Assembly (NCBI RefSeq): GCF_023155275.1
Contig: NZ_JALMUV010000021.1
Coordinates: 1 to 64,000 of the forward strand
Source: Streptomyces rhizoryzae
Lineage (GTDB): Bacteria; Actinomycetota; Actinomycetes; Streptomycetales; Streptomycetaceae
DNA: 64,000 bases
Direction: 5' to 3'
The notes beneath the pieces are model-generated. The model was given only the letters and a program-made list of their open reading frames with translations, had not been told where the DNA came from and did no database searches. Position 1 is the first letter of the stretch. Each line of letters begins with the position of its first letter. Of the stretch, positions 1 through 9,729 are shown one piece after another. The translations under genes and the position numbers were made by a program.

Positions 1-3
1 ACT

Positions 4-260
4 CTATCAGATCCTTTCGGTTCCGATTTTCGCCGGTGCGATCCGGCCTTTCGGCTTTCTCGCGGTTCCAACCTTACCAGATCCGTTTCCGTCTCTGGCC
101 CCCTGCTGGAGCGGGGTCCGGCCGTTTCGCTTTCGCTTTCCGGCCTTTCCGACTTTATCAGATCTTCTTTCGTGTCGGACCGCGTAGCGGCCGAGGCGAA
201 TTCCGTTCTGAATTACCCGTCGGAAGGGTTTTGCCTTTCGGCTTTTTTGACTTTATCAGA
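4..260 (-). repeat. Tandem promoter-like repeats, probable rRNA operon leader
   Basis: Read on the minus strand, four diverged copies of a TCTGATAAAGTC-type motif occur at about 260-251, 164-153, 83-73 and 13-4. Three are followed by A-rich GGAAAG/CGAAAG tracts. The spacings are roughly 98, 81 and 70 bp. The stretch is pyrimidine-rich on the plus strand and lower in GC than its surroundings, and no convincing gene covers it. Streptomyces rRNA operons carry several tandem promoters with motifs of this kind ahead of 16S rRNA. I therefore infer a leftward rrn leader whose 16S gene lies beyond position 1. The rRNA itself is not visible. Confidence 0.55.
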
Positions 261-393
261 AGACGTTCGATCTGAATGAACGAGCGGGCTTCTGTAAGAG
301 GTCGGTGCGCTCCGCCACTGTGAAGGTGGGGCCGGAGCGGACGTAGACGCTAACCGTCGCGGTTGAACCTGTCCAGTCCGTCGCAACCGTTTG

Positions 394-422
394 AATCTAC
401 CTCACCCAGCAAGCCGTGTCAA
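394..422 (-). promoter_or_regulatory. Vegetative-type promoter reading left, probable rrn upstream promoter
   Basis: On the minus strand a perfect -35 TTGACA (422-417) is followed after exactly 17 bp by TAGATT (399-394). This is close to the consensus for the housekeeping HrdB sigma factor. The start point would be near 387, and the transcript would run left through the repeated TCTGATAAAGTC motifs. No coding sequence starts before the window edge, so a stable-RNA operon is the likely target. Confidence 0.65.
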
Positions 423-473
423 CGGATCGCTGGGATGGAGAGAGATTAGCAGGTCAGCGGGGTGGGACGCACC

Positions 474-1481
474 TCAGGCGGCGGTCGGGAGGAGCGCGTC
501 GCGGTCGGCGGCGTCGACGTCGCCGGTCTCGCCGGCCCGGACCGCGCGGCCCCCGAGGACGTAGACGTAGGTCAGGAAGGCCAGCTCGGCGAGGACGCCG
601 ATGCCGATGCGGGCCCAGGTGGGGAGGCCGGAGGGGGTGACGAAGCCTTCGAGGATGCCGGAGACGAAGAGCACGGCGGCCAGGCCGAGGGCGACGCCGA
701 GGGCGGCGCGACCCTCCTCGGCGAGGGTGGCGCGGCGGGTGCGCGGGCCCGGGTCGATGACGGTCCAGCCGAGGCGGAGGCCGATGCCGGCGGCGACGAA
801 GACCGCGGTCAGTTCCAGGAGGCCGTGCGGGAGGATCAGGCCGAGGAAGGTGTCGAGGCGGCCCGCGGAGGCCATCAGGCCCAGGCCGGCGGCCAGGTTG
901 AGCATGTTCTGGAAGAGGACCCACAGGACGGGGAGGCCGAGGAAGGCGCCGAAGACCAGGCAGAGGGCCACGGCCTGGGCGTTGTTCGTCCATACCTGGG
1001 CGGCGAAGGCCGCGGCGGGGTGGCTGGAGTAGTAGGTCTCGTACTCGCCGCCGGGGCGGGTCATCTCGCGGAGCTCCTGGGGGGCGCCGAGGGTGGCCTG
1101 GACCTCGGGGTGGGCCGCTATCCACCAGCCCAGGAGGGCGGCGACGGCGACGGAGAGCACCGCGGTGGGGATCCACCAGTGGCGCAGGCGGTAGACCGCG
1201 GCGGGGAACCCGGTGGTGAAGAAGCGGGCGGCGTCGCGCCAGGAGGACCTGCGGGCGCCGGTGACCTTGCTGCGGGCGCGGGCCACGAGGGAGGTCAGGC
1301 GGCCCGTCAGGGCGGGGTCGGGGGCGCTGGAGAGGAGGAGGGAGAGGTGCGTGGTGGTGCGTTGGTAGAGGGTGACGAGCTCGTCGGCCTCGGTGCCGGT
1401 CAGTCGGCGCTTGCGGTTCACCAGGGCTTCCAGGCGGTCCCAGTCGGCGCCGTGGGCCGTGACGAAGACATCGAGGTCCAT
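474..1481 (-). CDS. SpoIIM-like (stage II sporulation protein M family) membrane protein
   Basis: This 335-residue protein has a soluble N-terminal third (start MDLDVFVTAHGADWDRLEAL) and then several hydrophobic segments, at about residues 100-120, 160-200, 215-235, 265-285 and 295-320. That is the layout of the SpoIIM/DUF95 family, which in Bacillus works in forespore engulfment. In actinomycetes its members are unlinked to engulfment and their role is unclear. The ATG at 1481 is chosen because GAGGAG lies about 11 nt upstream; longer readings have no support. It is divergent from the RDD protein gene, and the two families commonly sit together, suggesting a shared envelope function (inference). 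Confidence 0.85.
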   Translation of the reverse strand: MDLDVFVTAHGADWDRLEALVNRKRRLTGTEADELVTLYQRTTTHLSLLLSSAPDPALTGRLTSLVARARSKVTGARRSSWRDAARFFTTGFPAAVYRLRHWWIPTAVLSVAVAALLGWWIAAHPEVQATLGAPQELREMTRPGGEYETYYSSHPAAAFAAQVWTNNAQAVALCLVFGAFLGLPVLWVLFQNMLNLAAGLGLMASAGRLDTFLGLILPHGLLELTAVFVAAGIGLRLGWTVIDPGPRTRRATLAEEGRAALGVALGLAAVLFVSGILEGFVTPSGLPTWARIGIGVLAELAFLTYVYVLGGRAVRAGETGDVDAADRDALLPTAA

Positions 1482-1631
1482 AACGGGGGTCGCTCCTCGC
1501 AGCGCGGTGGGTGGGTGCCGGGTCAGCTTGGCAGACTGACCGGGCGCGGGGTCGTGGTCCTCAGGGGTGGCCCACCGGTAACGGTGGCCGGAGGGCGGGC
1601 TCCGGGAACCGAGGCGTGAGGGAGTGGGCGG

Positions 1632-2771
1632 ATGAGTCAGCTGGTGACGGGTGAAGCGGTGGTCCTGGGGCTGCGGCCGGCCCGGCTGGCGAGCCGGGGG
1701 CTGGCGGTGGTGGTGGACCTCGCGGTGGCCTGGGCGGCGTACCTCGCGGTGACGCTGGGGATGGTGACCGCCTTGTCCTCGATGGACGAGGCGGTGCTGG
1801 CGGCGGTGACGGTGGCGACGTTCGTGCTGGTGCAGGTGGGGATTCCGATCGCGGTGGAGACGCTGAGCCACGGGCGGTCGCTGGGGAAGCTGATCTGCGG
1901 GCTGCGGGTGGTGCGGGAGGACGGCGGGCCGATCCGGTTCCGGCATGCGCTGGTGCGGGGCGCCATGGGGGCGATCGAGATCGTGATGACCATGGGGGTG
2001 GTGGCGTCGATCGCGTCCCTGGTGTCGGCGCGGGGGCGGCGCCTGGGGGACGTGTTCGCCGGGACCCTGGTGATCCGGGAGCGGGTGCCGGAGGCGGAGG
2101 CCGGCGGGGTGCTGCTGCCGGCGCCGCCCGCATGGCTGACCGGTGAGGTGGGCGGGCTGGATCTGTCCCGGGTCCCGGACGGGTGGTGGCTGGCCGTGCG
2201 GCAGTACCTGGGGCGGCTCGGGGAGCTGGACCCGTCGGCGGGTGCGGCGATGGCCGGGCGGCTCACCGCCGATCTGCGGGGTTACACGGGGGCGCAGGTG
2301 CCCGCCGGGGTGGACCCGACCCTTTATCTGGACTCGGTGGTGCGGGAGCGGCAGGGGCGGGAGTCCCGGCGGGCCTTCGGGGGTGTGCAGGCGGGCGGCG
2401 GTGCGGCGGGGCCGGCGGGGGCGGTCGCCGGGGGGACGGTGGCTTCGGGGGCGGTGGTCGCGGGGGCGCCGGTTTCCGGGGTGGCTGTGCCGGGTGGGGG
2501 TGCAGGGGGCGGGGTGGCCGGTGTCGGTGCCGGTCCCGGTACGGGTGTCCCGGTGGGTGGGCAGGCCGGTGGGGCGTGGGCGGCGCCTGGGGGCACGGGG
2601 TCGGCAGGTGCTGCGGGGGTGCCGCGTGGTGGTGCGGTGTCGGGTGCGGGGGTGTCGCCGGGTGCGGAAGTGGGTCTGGGGGCGGGAGTGGCGCCGGGGG
2701 TGCGTGAGGGCAGTGGTCCGGCGGGTGGAGAGGTACCGCGTGGGGGGAGCGGGTTCGCGCCGCCGGCGTAA
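1632..2771 (+). CDS. RDD family membrane protein with long low-complexity tail
   Basis: This 379-residue protein has an N-terminal RDD domain (about residues 10-150). It holds three hydrophobic segments and the family motifs around SLGKLICGLRVV and RRLGDVFAGTLVI. RDD proteins are poorly characterised; some act as sodium/proton exchangers. Residues about 150-260 are a soluble part, and from about 255 to the end the chain is almost only Gly, Ala, Val and Pro. That tail probably lies outside any folded domain and may be poorly conserved. It is divergent from the SpoIIM-like gene, with 150 bp between them. Confidence 0.85.
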   Translation: MSQLVTGEAVVLGLRPARLASRGLAVVVDLAVAWAAYLAVTLGMVTALSSMDEAVLAAVTVATFVLVQVGIPIAVETLSHGRSLGKLICGLRVVREDGGPIRFRHALVRGAMGAIEIVMTMGVVASIASLVSARGRRLGDVFAGTLVIRERVPEAEAGGVLLPAPPAWLTGEVGGLDLSRVPDGWWLAVRQYLGRLGELDPSAGAAMAGRLTADLRGYTGAQVPAGVDPTLYLDSVVRERQGRESRRAFGGVQAGGGAAGPAGAVAGGTVASGAVVAGAPVSGVAVPGGGAGGGVAGVGAGPGTGVPVGGQAGGAWAAPGGTGSAGAAGVPRGGAVSGAGVSPGAEVGLGAGVAPGVREGSGPAGGEVPRGGSGFAPPA

Positions 2772-2821
2772 TGGGATGGCGGACGCCGGGGCCGGGGCTT
2801 GGAGCCAGCGCCCGGCGTCGC

Positions 2822-2853
2822 GGAGGCGCGGAGGCGCGGAGGCGCGGAGGCGC
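2822..2853. repeat. 8-bp tandem repeat, four copies
   Basis: The unit GGAGGCGC is repeated four times just downstream of the RDD gene. It lies in the 583-bp region 2772-3354, in which I see no gene. Confidence 0.8.
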
Positions 2854-3295
2854 GAGGGTGGCGGGGCTGCGGCGTGGGGGGACAGGTCCGGGGGCGACCC
2901 GGTTCCGCGCCTGACGGGCGGCGTCCAGCCATCGCGTTCCGGAGGTCGGCCGCATCGCGCCGGGGTCAGCGCCTCGGGCCCGGACTCGTGGACGCACGGT
3001 CCCGGGCCCCGGCCCTGGAGGTGGGCTTTTAAAGGACGCCGGGCTCAGGATCTCCGACCCGTTCCCAGGAGCCCGACCGCCGGCCTCGTCCCCAGGGCTC
3101 CGGTCCCAGCACACCGGACCCCGGGGACCCGGCCTCAGCGCGCCGGGCCCCGGCACGCCGGTGCTCAACCCCCTCTCAGCACCCCGTTCTCCGTCCGCCG
3201 GGTTCCGTGTTTCCCGCCTCGTTCTCCTCCGTGCGGCCTCCGGCGTGCGGCGTGCGGCGTTCCTGTGGCGCGGCGTCGGCGGGGCGAGGGCGGCC

Positions 3296-3349
3296 GTGGC
3301 GGTGGGGGCAGGTGTGGCGGTGGGGGCGGGTGTGGCGGTGGGGGCGGGT
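3296..3349. repeat. 18-bp tandem repeat, three copies, in a 583-bp gene-free stretch
   Basis: The unit GTGGCGGTGGGGGCGGGT occurs three times head to tail, the first copy with one G-to-A change. It ends 5 bp before the stop codon of the convergent gene on the minus strand. The rest of 2772-3354 holds only GC-rich, low-complexity sequence between two convergent genes. The G-rich strand could form quadruplex structures, but nothing else supports a function. Confidence 0.8.
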
Positions 3350-3354
3350 GTTCG

Positions 3355-3969
3355 TCAGGTGAACGTCGACGGGGGTGTGTCGAGGGATTCGAGTTCGATG
3401 CCGGGGGCGGACAGGACGACGTCGCCGGCGAGGTGGACGGTGTGCTGTTCGCCGGTTTCGAGGTCGGTGACCTGGTATTCGTCGGCGATGAGCGGGGCGC
3501 TGTCAGTGGCGTGTGGTGTGCTGGAACGCAGGGCCCAGGACTGGTCGAGGGTGCGGGGTGCGAGGACGGGGGGTGTGAAGGCGACGAGCCGGACGCGGGT
3601 GGCGCCGGCGCCGAGGGCGGGGCGCAGCAGGCGGGCGGTGGCGACGAGGAAGGCCGGGGAGGCGCCGGTGAAGGCGTGCGCGGGGGCGTTCCCCTCGGTG
3701 GCGTGGGTGCCGGTGGGGTCGGTGCGGACCCAGGTGACGCCGTCCAGGGCGGCGCCGCGGACCTGCCAGGCGCGGGCGTGCAGTTCGAGGCGGAGCGGGC
3801 GGCCGAGGTCGTCGAGGGTGAGGTCGACGGAGCCGGTGTGCTCGCCGGCGGTGTCGAGGGTCTGGGAGACGTAGCGCCAGCCGGAGGGGCCGGGGGCGCA
3901 GTGGAAGTGTTCCTCGCCGAGGGGGGTGTGGTCGTGCGGGTCGTACAGGGAGTAGTGGCCGCGGGGCAT
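3355..3969 (-). CDS. Conserved hypothetical protein
   Basis: This 204-residue soluble protein has no signal peptide or membrane segment. It starts MPRGHYSLYDPHDHTPLGEE and contains many beta-prone segments and several His and Trp residues in its first 60 positions. I do not recognise a domain with confidence; a lipocalin- or glycolipid-binding-like beta-barrel fold is possible. AAGGA lies upstream of the ATG. It follows sahH on the same strand, but two strong hairpins separate them, so it is probably transcribed separately. Confidence 0.65.
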   Translation of the reverse strand: MPRGHYSLYDPHDHTPLGEEHFHCAPGPSGWRYVSQTLDTAGEHTGSVDLTLDDLGRPLRLELHARAWQVRGAALDGVTWVRTDPTGTHATEGNAPAHAFTGASPAFLVATARLLRPALGAGATRVRLVAFTPPVLAPRTLDQSWALRSSTPHATDSAPLIADEYQVTDLETGEQHTVHLAGDVVLSAPGIELESLDTPPSTFT

Positions 3970-4043
3970 GGGGGTGCAGTCCTTGGGACAGGGGGGTGGG
4001 GCGGTGCGCCGGTGGCGCGGGGTTTTCCGGGGACTCTACGGGT

Positions 4044-4072
4044 CAGGCCCCCGCCGAGGGGGCGGGGGCCTG
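4044..4072 (-). terminator. Hairpin downstream of sahH
   Basis: Perfect 12-bp inverted repeat CAGGCCCCCGCC / GGCGGGGGCCTG with a 5-nt loop. It lies between sahH and the next minus-strand gene. There is no U-tract, as is usual for Streptomyces terminators. Confidence 0.7.
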
Positions 4073-4100
4073 GTGCCGGCGGCTGCCGAGGGTGCCGGGG

Positions 4101-4122
4101 GCCGGCCCGGGGGCGGGCCGGC
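4101..4122 (-). terminator. Second hairpin directly after the sahH stop codon
   Basis: Inverted repeat GCCGGCCCG / CGGGCCGGC with a 4-nt loop, 6 bp after the sahH stop. Together with the hairpin at 4044-4072 it forms a tandem terminator. Confidence 0.6.
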
Positions 4123-4128
4123 GGCGGC

Positions 4129-5586
<1,458 letters not shown>

Positions 5587-5883
5587 ACGTGCTGCTCCTC
5601 GGATGTCGAGGTCGGTCGGGCAATTCGGGCAGTCTGCGGCGCGGGTCGGGGTCCCCGGTGGTGTCCGGGCGCACCGAGCCTACGTGGGGGCCGGTACACC
5701 TCTCCCCTTGCCGCAGCGCAGTCCGTCGGAGGCCCTCTCTCCCTCGGCCGGTCCGCGGTGCGGGCCGCCCGACCGCCATCAGCAGCGACGTCTGGCACTG
5801 GGATCGAATTTACACCGATCGGGTCCGTGACCCCAGACCGTGTGGACGTTGGCCGGTTCTGTGCGGTGGGCGGCCGGGCGGGG

Positions 5884-6828
5884 TCAGCCGGCGGCGGGCG
5901 GGGCGGCCGCGGCGGCGCGCTCGTCGTAGATGTCGGGTTCGAGGTAGATGACGCGGGCGATCGGGACGGCTTCGCGGATGCGGGCCTCGGCGGCGTCGAT
6001 GGCGCGGGCGATCTCGGTGGCGGTGTCGTCGTGCTGGACGGCGATCTTGGCGGCGACGAGGAGTTCCTCGGGGCCGAGGTGGAGGGTGCGCATGTGGATG
6101 ACGCGGGTGACGACGTCGCCGTCGACGAGCGCGGCGCGGATCCGGGCGACCTGGTCGGGGCCGGCGGCCTCGCCGAGCAGCAGGGACTTGGTCTCGGCGG
6201 CGAGGACGAGGGCGATCAGGACGAGCAGGGCGCCGATGCACATGGTGCCGATGCCGTCCCAGACGCTGTTGCCGGTGGCGAGGGTGAGGCCGACGCCGCC
6301 GAGGGCGAGGACGAGGCCGATCAGGGCGCCGAAGTCCTCCAGGAGGACGACGGGCAGCTCGGGGGCCTTGGCGCGGCGGATGAACTGCGCCCAGCTCTGC
6401 TGCCCGCGCAGTGCGTTGGACTCCTTGACGGCGGTGCGGAAGGAGAAGCCCTCGGCGACGACGGCGAAGACCAGGACGCCGACCGGCCAGTACCAGGCTT
6501 CCAGCGGCACGGGGTGCTGGATCTTCTCCCAGCCCTCGTAGAGCGCGAAGACGCCGCCGACGGTGAACAGGACGATGGAGACGAGGAAGCCGTAGATGTA
6601 GCGCTCGCGGCCGTAGCCGAAGGGGTGTTCCTCGGTGGCGGCGCGCTGGGCGCGCTTGCCGCCGAGGAGGAGCAGGCCCTGGTTGCCGGAGTCGGCGAGG
6701 GAGTGGACGCCTTCGGCGAGCATCGAGGAGGAGCCGCTGAAGGCGAAGGCGACGAACTTGGCCGCGGCGATCGCCAGGTTGGCGCCGAGCGCCGCCACGA
6801 TCGCCTTGGTACCGCCGGATGCGCTCAT
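5884..6828 (-). CDS. Cation diffusion facilitator (CDF) transporter
   Basis: This 314-residue inner-membrane protein has about six hydrophobic segments and the CDF signature at about residues 30-50 (SSSMLAEGVHSLADSGNQ). That stretch holds the His and Asp ligands of the transport site; the second pair lies near the LLEDFGALIG segment. The C-terminal third is the soluble regulatory domain with RTLHLGPEELLVAAKI. CDF proteins export Zn, Fe, Mn or similar divalent metals in exchange for protons; the metal cannot be told from the sequence. It lies upstream of sahH on the same strand with a 297-bp gap, so it is probably a separate unit. Confidence 0.92.
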   Translation of the reverse strand: MSASGGTKAIVAALGANLAIAAAKFVAFAFSGSSSMLAEGVHSLADSGNQGLLLLGGKRAQRAATEEHPFGYGRERYIYGFLVSIVLFTVGGVFALYEGWEKIQHPVPLEAWYWPVGVLVFAVVAEGFSFRTAVKESNALRGQQSWAQFIRRAKAPELPVVLLEDFGALIGLVLALGGVGLTLATGNSVWDGIGTMCIGALLVLIALVLAAETKSLLLGEAAGPDQVARIRAALVDGDVVTRVIHMRTLHLGPEELLVAAKIAVQHDDTATEIARAIDAAEARIREAVPIARVIYLEPDIYDERAAAAAPPAAG

Positions 6829-6957
6829 GGGTGCGCCATGTCCCTTCCGTAGACCGGGCTTTACCGCCCCTTTAATGCCGTGCGGCGGTCATTGTTGCAG
6901 CCCGGTCCGCGGGCGCGGCGGCGAGGTTCGTCCCCGGGGGGGGCCGGGGGCGGTGGG

Positions 6958-8160
6958 TCAGACGGCGACGGTGGCGCGGAAGAGGGTGCCGTCGCCGGCG
7001 GCGGTGAGGTGTTCGCCGGCGGGGGCGAAGACGGCGCCGCCGGGGGTGAGGGCGGCCTCCCGGGTGGTGCCGCGATCGCTGGTCAGGCGGACGGCGCCGG
7101 CGGTGCACAGGAGGATCTGCGGGGGGCCGGCGGGCAGCGGGTGGGGGGCGCTGCCGGGGGCGAGGACGAAGCGGGAGAGCCGGAATTCGCCGGCGGGGGT
7201 GTCGTAGACCTCCTCGCCGCCGGTGTCCTCGGGGCGCAGCACGGCGGCGTCGCGGGGGGCGAAGCGGACCACGCGCAGGAGTTCGGGGACGTCGACGTGC
7301 TTGGGGGTCAGGCCGCAGCGCAGGACGTTGTCGGAGTTGGCCATCAGCTCGACGCCGAGGCCGCTGAGGTAGGCGTGCGGGATGCCGGCGCCGAGGAAGA
7401 GCGCTTCGCCGGGCTGGAGGCGGACGTGGTTGAGGAGCGTCGCGGCGAGGATGCCGGGGTCGCCGGGGTGGTGGTGGCCGAGGGTGGCGCAGGCGGCGTA
7501 GGCGGCGGCGTACGGGCCGCCCTTGGGGGCGAGCCGCTCGGCGGCGGCGGCGGTGCGGTCGGCGGTGTCGGCGAGGGCGCGGGGTTCGGCGCCGAGGACG
7601 GCGCTGAGGACCTCGCGCAGGGCGGCCTCGGCGGGCTCGGCGCGCAGGATGTCGGCATAGGGCTTGAGGTCGCCGATGCCGAGGTCCTCCAGGAGGTCGG
7701 CGGTCTCGGCGGGGTGGCGGAAGCCGCAGAGGCCCTCGAAGGGGGTGAGGGCGCAGATGAGTTCGGGCTTGTGGTTGCGGTCCTTGTAGTTGCGGTGCGG
7801 GGCGTCGAGGGGGATGCCGCGGGCCTCCTCGGCGGCGTAGCCGGCCTCGGCCCGGGTGCGGTCGGGGTGGACCTGGAGGGAGAGGGGGGCGCCGGCGGCG
7901 AGGAGTTTGAACAGGAACGGCAGGCGGGGGCCGAAGGCGCGGACGGTGTCGGGGCCCAGTTCGGCCTCGGGGTCGGCGGCGATGACGTCGGCGAGGGAGA
8001 CCGGGCCGTGGCCGCGGTCGAGGCGGGAGGGGGCGCCGGGGTGGGCGCCGAACCACATCTCGGCCTGGGGTTCGCCGGTGGGCGGGACGCCGAGGAGGTC
8101 GGGCAGGGCGGTGGTGGAGCCCCAGGCGTAGGGGCGCACGGTGTTGACGAGGCGGTCCAT
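6958..8160 (-). CDS. manA: Mannose-6-phosphate isomerase, class I
   Basis: This 400-residue cupin enzyme interconverts fructose-6-phosphate and mannose-6-phosphate. It starts MDRLVNTVRPYAWGSTTALP, typical of type I isomerases. Zn-binding motifs are visible as SLQVHPDR, the KPELICALTPFEGLCGFR segment and LFLGAGIPHAYLSG. AGGAAG precedes the ATG. It is the last gene of a minus-strand mannose activation group (phosphomannomutase, Trm112-like protein, SIS protein, manA) that supplies GDP-mannose for glycans and glycolipids. A hairpin at 8194-8222 separates it from the SIS gene, so it may be expressed at a lower level or from its own promoter. Confidence 0.95.
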   Translation of the reverse strand: MDRLVNTVRPYAWGSTTALPDLLGVPPTGEPQAEMWFGAHPGAPSRLDRGHGPVSLADVIAADPEAELGPDTVRAFGPRLPFLFKLLAAGAPLSLQVHPDRTRAEAGYAAEEARGIPLDAPHRNYKDRNHKPELICALTPFEGLCGFRHPAETADLLEDLGIGDLKPYADILRAEPAEAALREVLSAVLGAEPRALADTADRTAAAAERLAPKGGPYAAAYAACATLGHHHPGDPGILAATLLNHVRLQPGEALFLGAGIPHAYLSGLGVELMANSDNVLRCGLTPKHVDVPELLRVVRFAPRDAAVLRPEDTGGEEVYDTPAGEFRLSRFVLAPGSAPHPLPAGPPQILLCTAGAVRLTSDRGTTREAALTPGGAVFAPAGEHLTAAGDGTLFRATVAV

Positions 8161-8193
8161 GGGGGGCTGCTTCCTGACGGTGCGGGGCGGTCC

Positions 8194-8222
8194 GGCGGGG
8201 CGCCGCCGGGCGGCGCCCCGCC
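8194..8222 (-). terminator. Intercistronic hairpin between the SIS gene and manA
   Basis: Perfect 14-bp inverted repeat GGCGGGGCGCCGCC / GGCGGCGCCCCGCC, starting 4 bp after the SIS gene stop. It could terminate or attenuate transcription ahead of manA. Confidence 0.6.
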
Positions 8223-8226
8223 ATGA

Positions 8227-9363
8227 TCACTCGGTGCCGGCGAGCGCCAGGTAAACGGCGCCGAAATCGGCGATGGCGAGGAGTTCCGCGGCGCGTTCCA
8301 GGTCGCTGCCGGTGCCTGGTTCCAGTGCGCTGAGGGGGGTGTCGCGTTCGTCGGCGAGCTGCTGGGCGGCGCGGGTGGCGGACAGGGCGTCCGGGGCGCG
8401 TTCGCGGAGCAGGACGATCCTGGCGTGCAGGGCGGGGGGCTGCTCGACGCGGTCGCGGAAGAAGTCGTCGGGGTCGGCGCCGGCGGCGAGCGCGCCGGCC
8501 AGCAGGGTGCGGTGGGTCAGCAGCGCCTCGGGGAGCTCGGCGGCGAGCGCGGGGCGGCCCGCCAGGCCGGCGAGTTCGGTGGCGAAGTGGCGGCCGACGG
8601 CGCCGGCGAGCGGGCCCTCGGTCCAGATCAGCGGGAGCGCGTCGGCGAGGTCGGCGGCGAGGGTCTTGCCGGGGTTGGTGTACGTGGGGATGGCCGGGCC
8701 GCAGCGTTCGGCGACCTGGTCGAGGCGGTCGGCGAGGGAGCCGAGGGCGTCCGGCGGGGCGCTGATCAGGCCGATCCGGTCGGCGAGCGCGAGCAGCGGG
8801 ATGAGCACGGACCACAGGGTGCCGGGGGCGGCGGGCGGGGCGCCCTCGAGGTCGAACTCGGCGTCGTAGGCGGTGGTGGCGAGCGGCACGGCCAGGCCGC
8901 GGGCCTGGATGATGGCGTCGGCGAGGGGGCCGCCGGCGGGGGTGACGGCGACGACGGCGCAGCCGCGGCGGTACGCCTGCTCGACGAGTTCGGCCAGGCC
9001 GGGGTCGGCGGCGTCGGGGCCGGCGAGCAGGAGCAGGTCGAGCGGGCCGGCCCAGCCGGGGAGGGTCCAGCGCAGCGCGCCGGGGACGGGGGCGACGCCG
9101 GTGGGCTGGAGGAGGCTGACCGGGCAGCTGCCGCCGCTGAGGGCGCGCAGCAGGTCGGCGACGCCGGCGGCGGCCGGGCCGGGGCCGGCGACCAGGACGG
9201 CGCGGGGCCGGCCGTCGGGGGTCAGTTCGGCGATGCCGGCCTCGGCCGCGCTGCGGACGGCGGTGCGGACCCGGGCGCCGGATTCGGCGACGGCGCGCAG
9301 CAGGCCGAAGCGGTCGGCGCCGGCCAGCGCCTCGGGAGCGTCGAGCAGGGACTCGTCGAGCAT
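8227..9363 (-). CDS. SIS-domain protein (phosphosugar isomerase-like)
   Basis: This 378-residue soluble protein is related to the bifunctional glucose/mannose-6-phosphate isomerase C-terminal family. A sugar isomerase fold is suggested by PRAVLVAGPGPAAAGVADLL near residue 50 and the CAVVAVTPAGGPLADA segment near 135. Homologues sit between phosphomannomutase and manA in mycobacteria, so a role in mannose-phosphate metabolism or its regulation is likely but unproven. GGAGG lies 10 nt upstream of the ATG. The catalytic Glu and His pair of true isomerases cannot be assigned with confidence. Confidence 0.8.
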   Translation of the reverse strand: MLDESLLDAPEALAGADRFGLLRAVAESGARVRTAVRSAAEAGIAELTPDGRPRAVLVAGPGPAAAGVADLLRALSGGSCPVSLLQPTGVAPVPGALRWTLPGWAGPLDLLLLAGPDAADPGLAELVEQAYRRGCAVVAVTPAGGPLADAIIQARGLAVPLATTAYDAEFDLEGAPPAAPGTLWSVLIPLLALADRIGLISAPPDALGSLADRLDQVAERCGPAIPTYTNPGKTLAADLADALPLIWTEGPLAGAVGRHFATELAGLAGRPALAAELPEALLTHRTLLAGALAAGADPDDFFRDRVEQPPALHARIVLLRERAPDALSATRAAQQLADERDTPLSALEPGTGSDLERAAELLAIADFGAVYLALAGTE

Positions 9364-9402
9364 GGTGGCGCGGCCTCCGTTCGCCGGCGGGCTGGTACCG
9401 GG

Positions 9403-9597
9403 TCAGGCGGTGGGGGTGCCCTTGGGGGTGGCTTCGTCGACGAGGAGGACGGGGATGCCGTCCCGGACCGGGTAGGCCAGCTCGCAGTCGGCGGAGGTGC
9501 AGACCAGCTCGGCCGGGTCCGCCGCGGTGCGGTCCGTGAGCGGGGCGTGGCAGGCCGGGCAGGCGAGGATCTCCAGCAGGCTGGCTTCGACGGGCAT
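9403..9597 (-). CDS. Trm112-like zinc-ribbon protein
   Basis: This 64-residue protein contains the two Cys pairs of the Trm112/YcaR fold (LACPACHAPL and LVCTSADCELAYPVRDGIPV), giving one zinc or structural site. Eukaryotic Trm112 activates methyltransferases; bacterial members are of unknown function. The ATG at 9597 is preferred over an upstream in-frame start because AAGGAGC lies just upstream and homologues start here. It lies 39 bp upstream of the SIS gene, in the mannose operon. Confidence 0.9.
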   Translation of the reverse strand: MPVEASLLEILACPACHAPLTDRTAADPAELVCTSADCELAYPVRDGIPVLLVDEATPKGTPTA

Positions 9598-9729
9598 CGG
9601 GCGCTCCTTCGGCGTGGTTGCGGCGTGGCCAGCGTACCGCCGGTGCGGGGGGCGGGGCCTGCCCGGAGGGGGTGTGGCCCGGTGGGGCGCCGCCGGGCCA
9701 CACGCCTCCACCGGGCCGTTGCCGGGCGG

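Noticed and set aside
36..279. Short open frames in the left-edge T-rich region
   Set aside because: Codon use does not fit Streptomyces, two frames are equally open, and the minus-strand promoter and repeats explain the region better as a stable-RNA leader.
3296..3349. Possible CRISPR-like direct repeats
   Set aside because: The 18-bp units are directly adjacent without spacers and there are no cas genes; this is a simple tandem repeat.
5587..5883. Possible SAH or SAM riboswitch ahead of sahH
   Set aside because: I could not find the conserved core of the known classes; the region looks like an ordinary promoter and leader.
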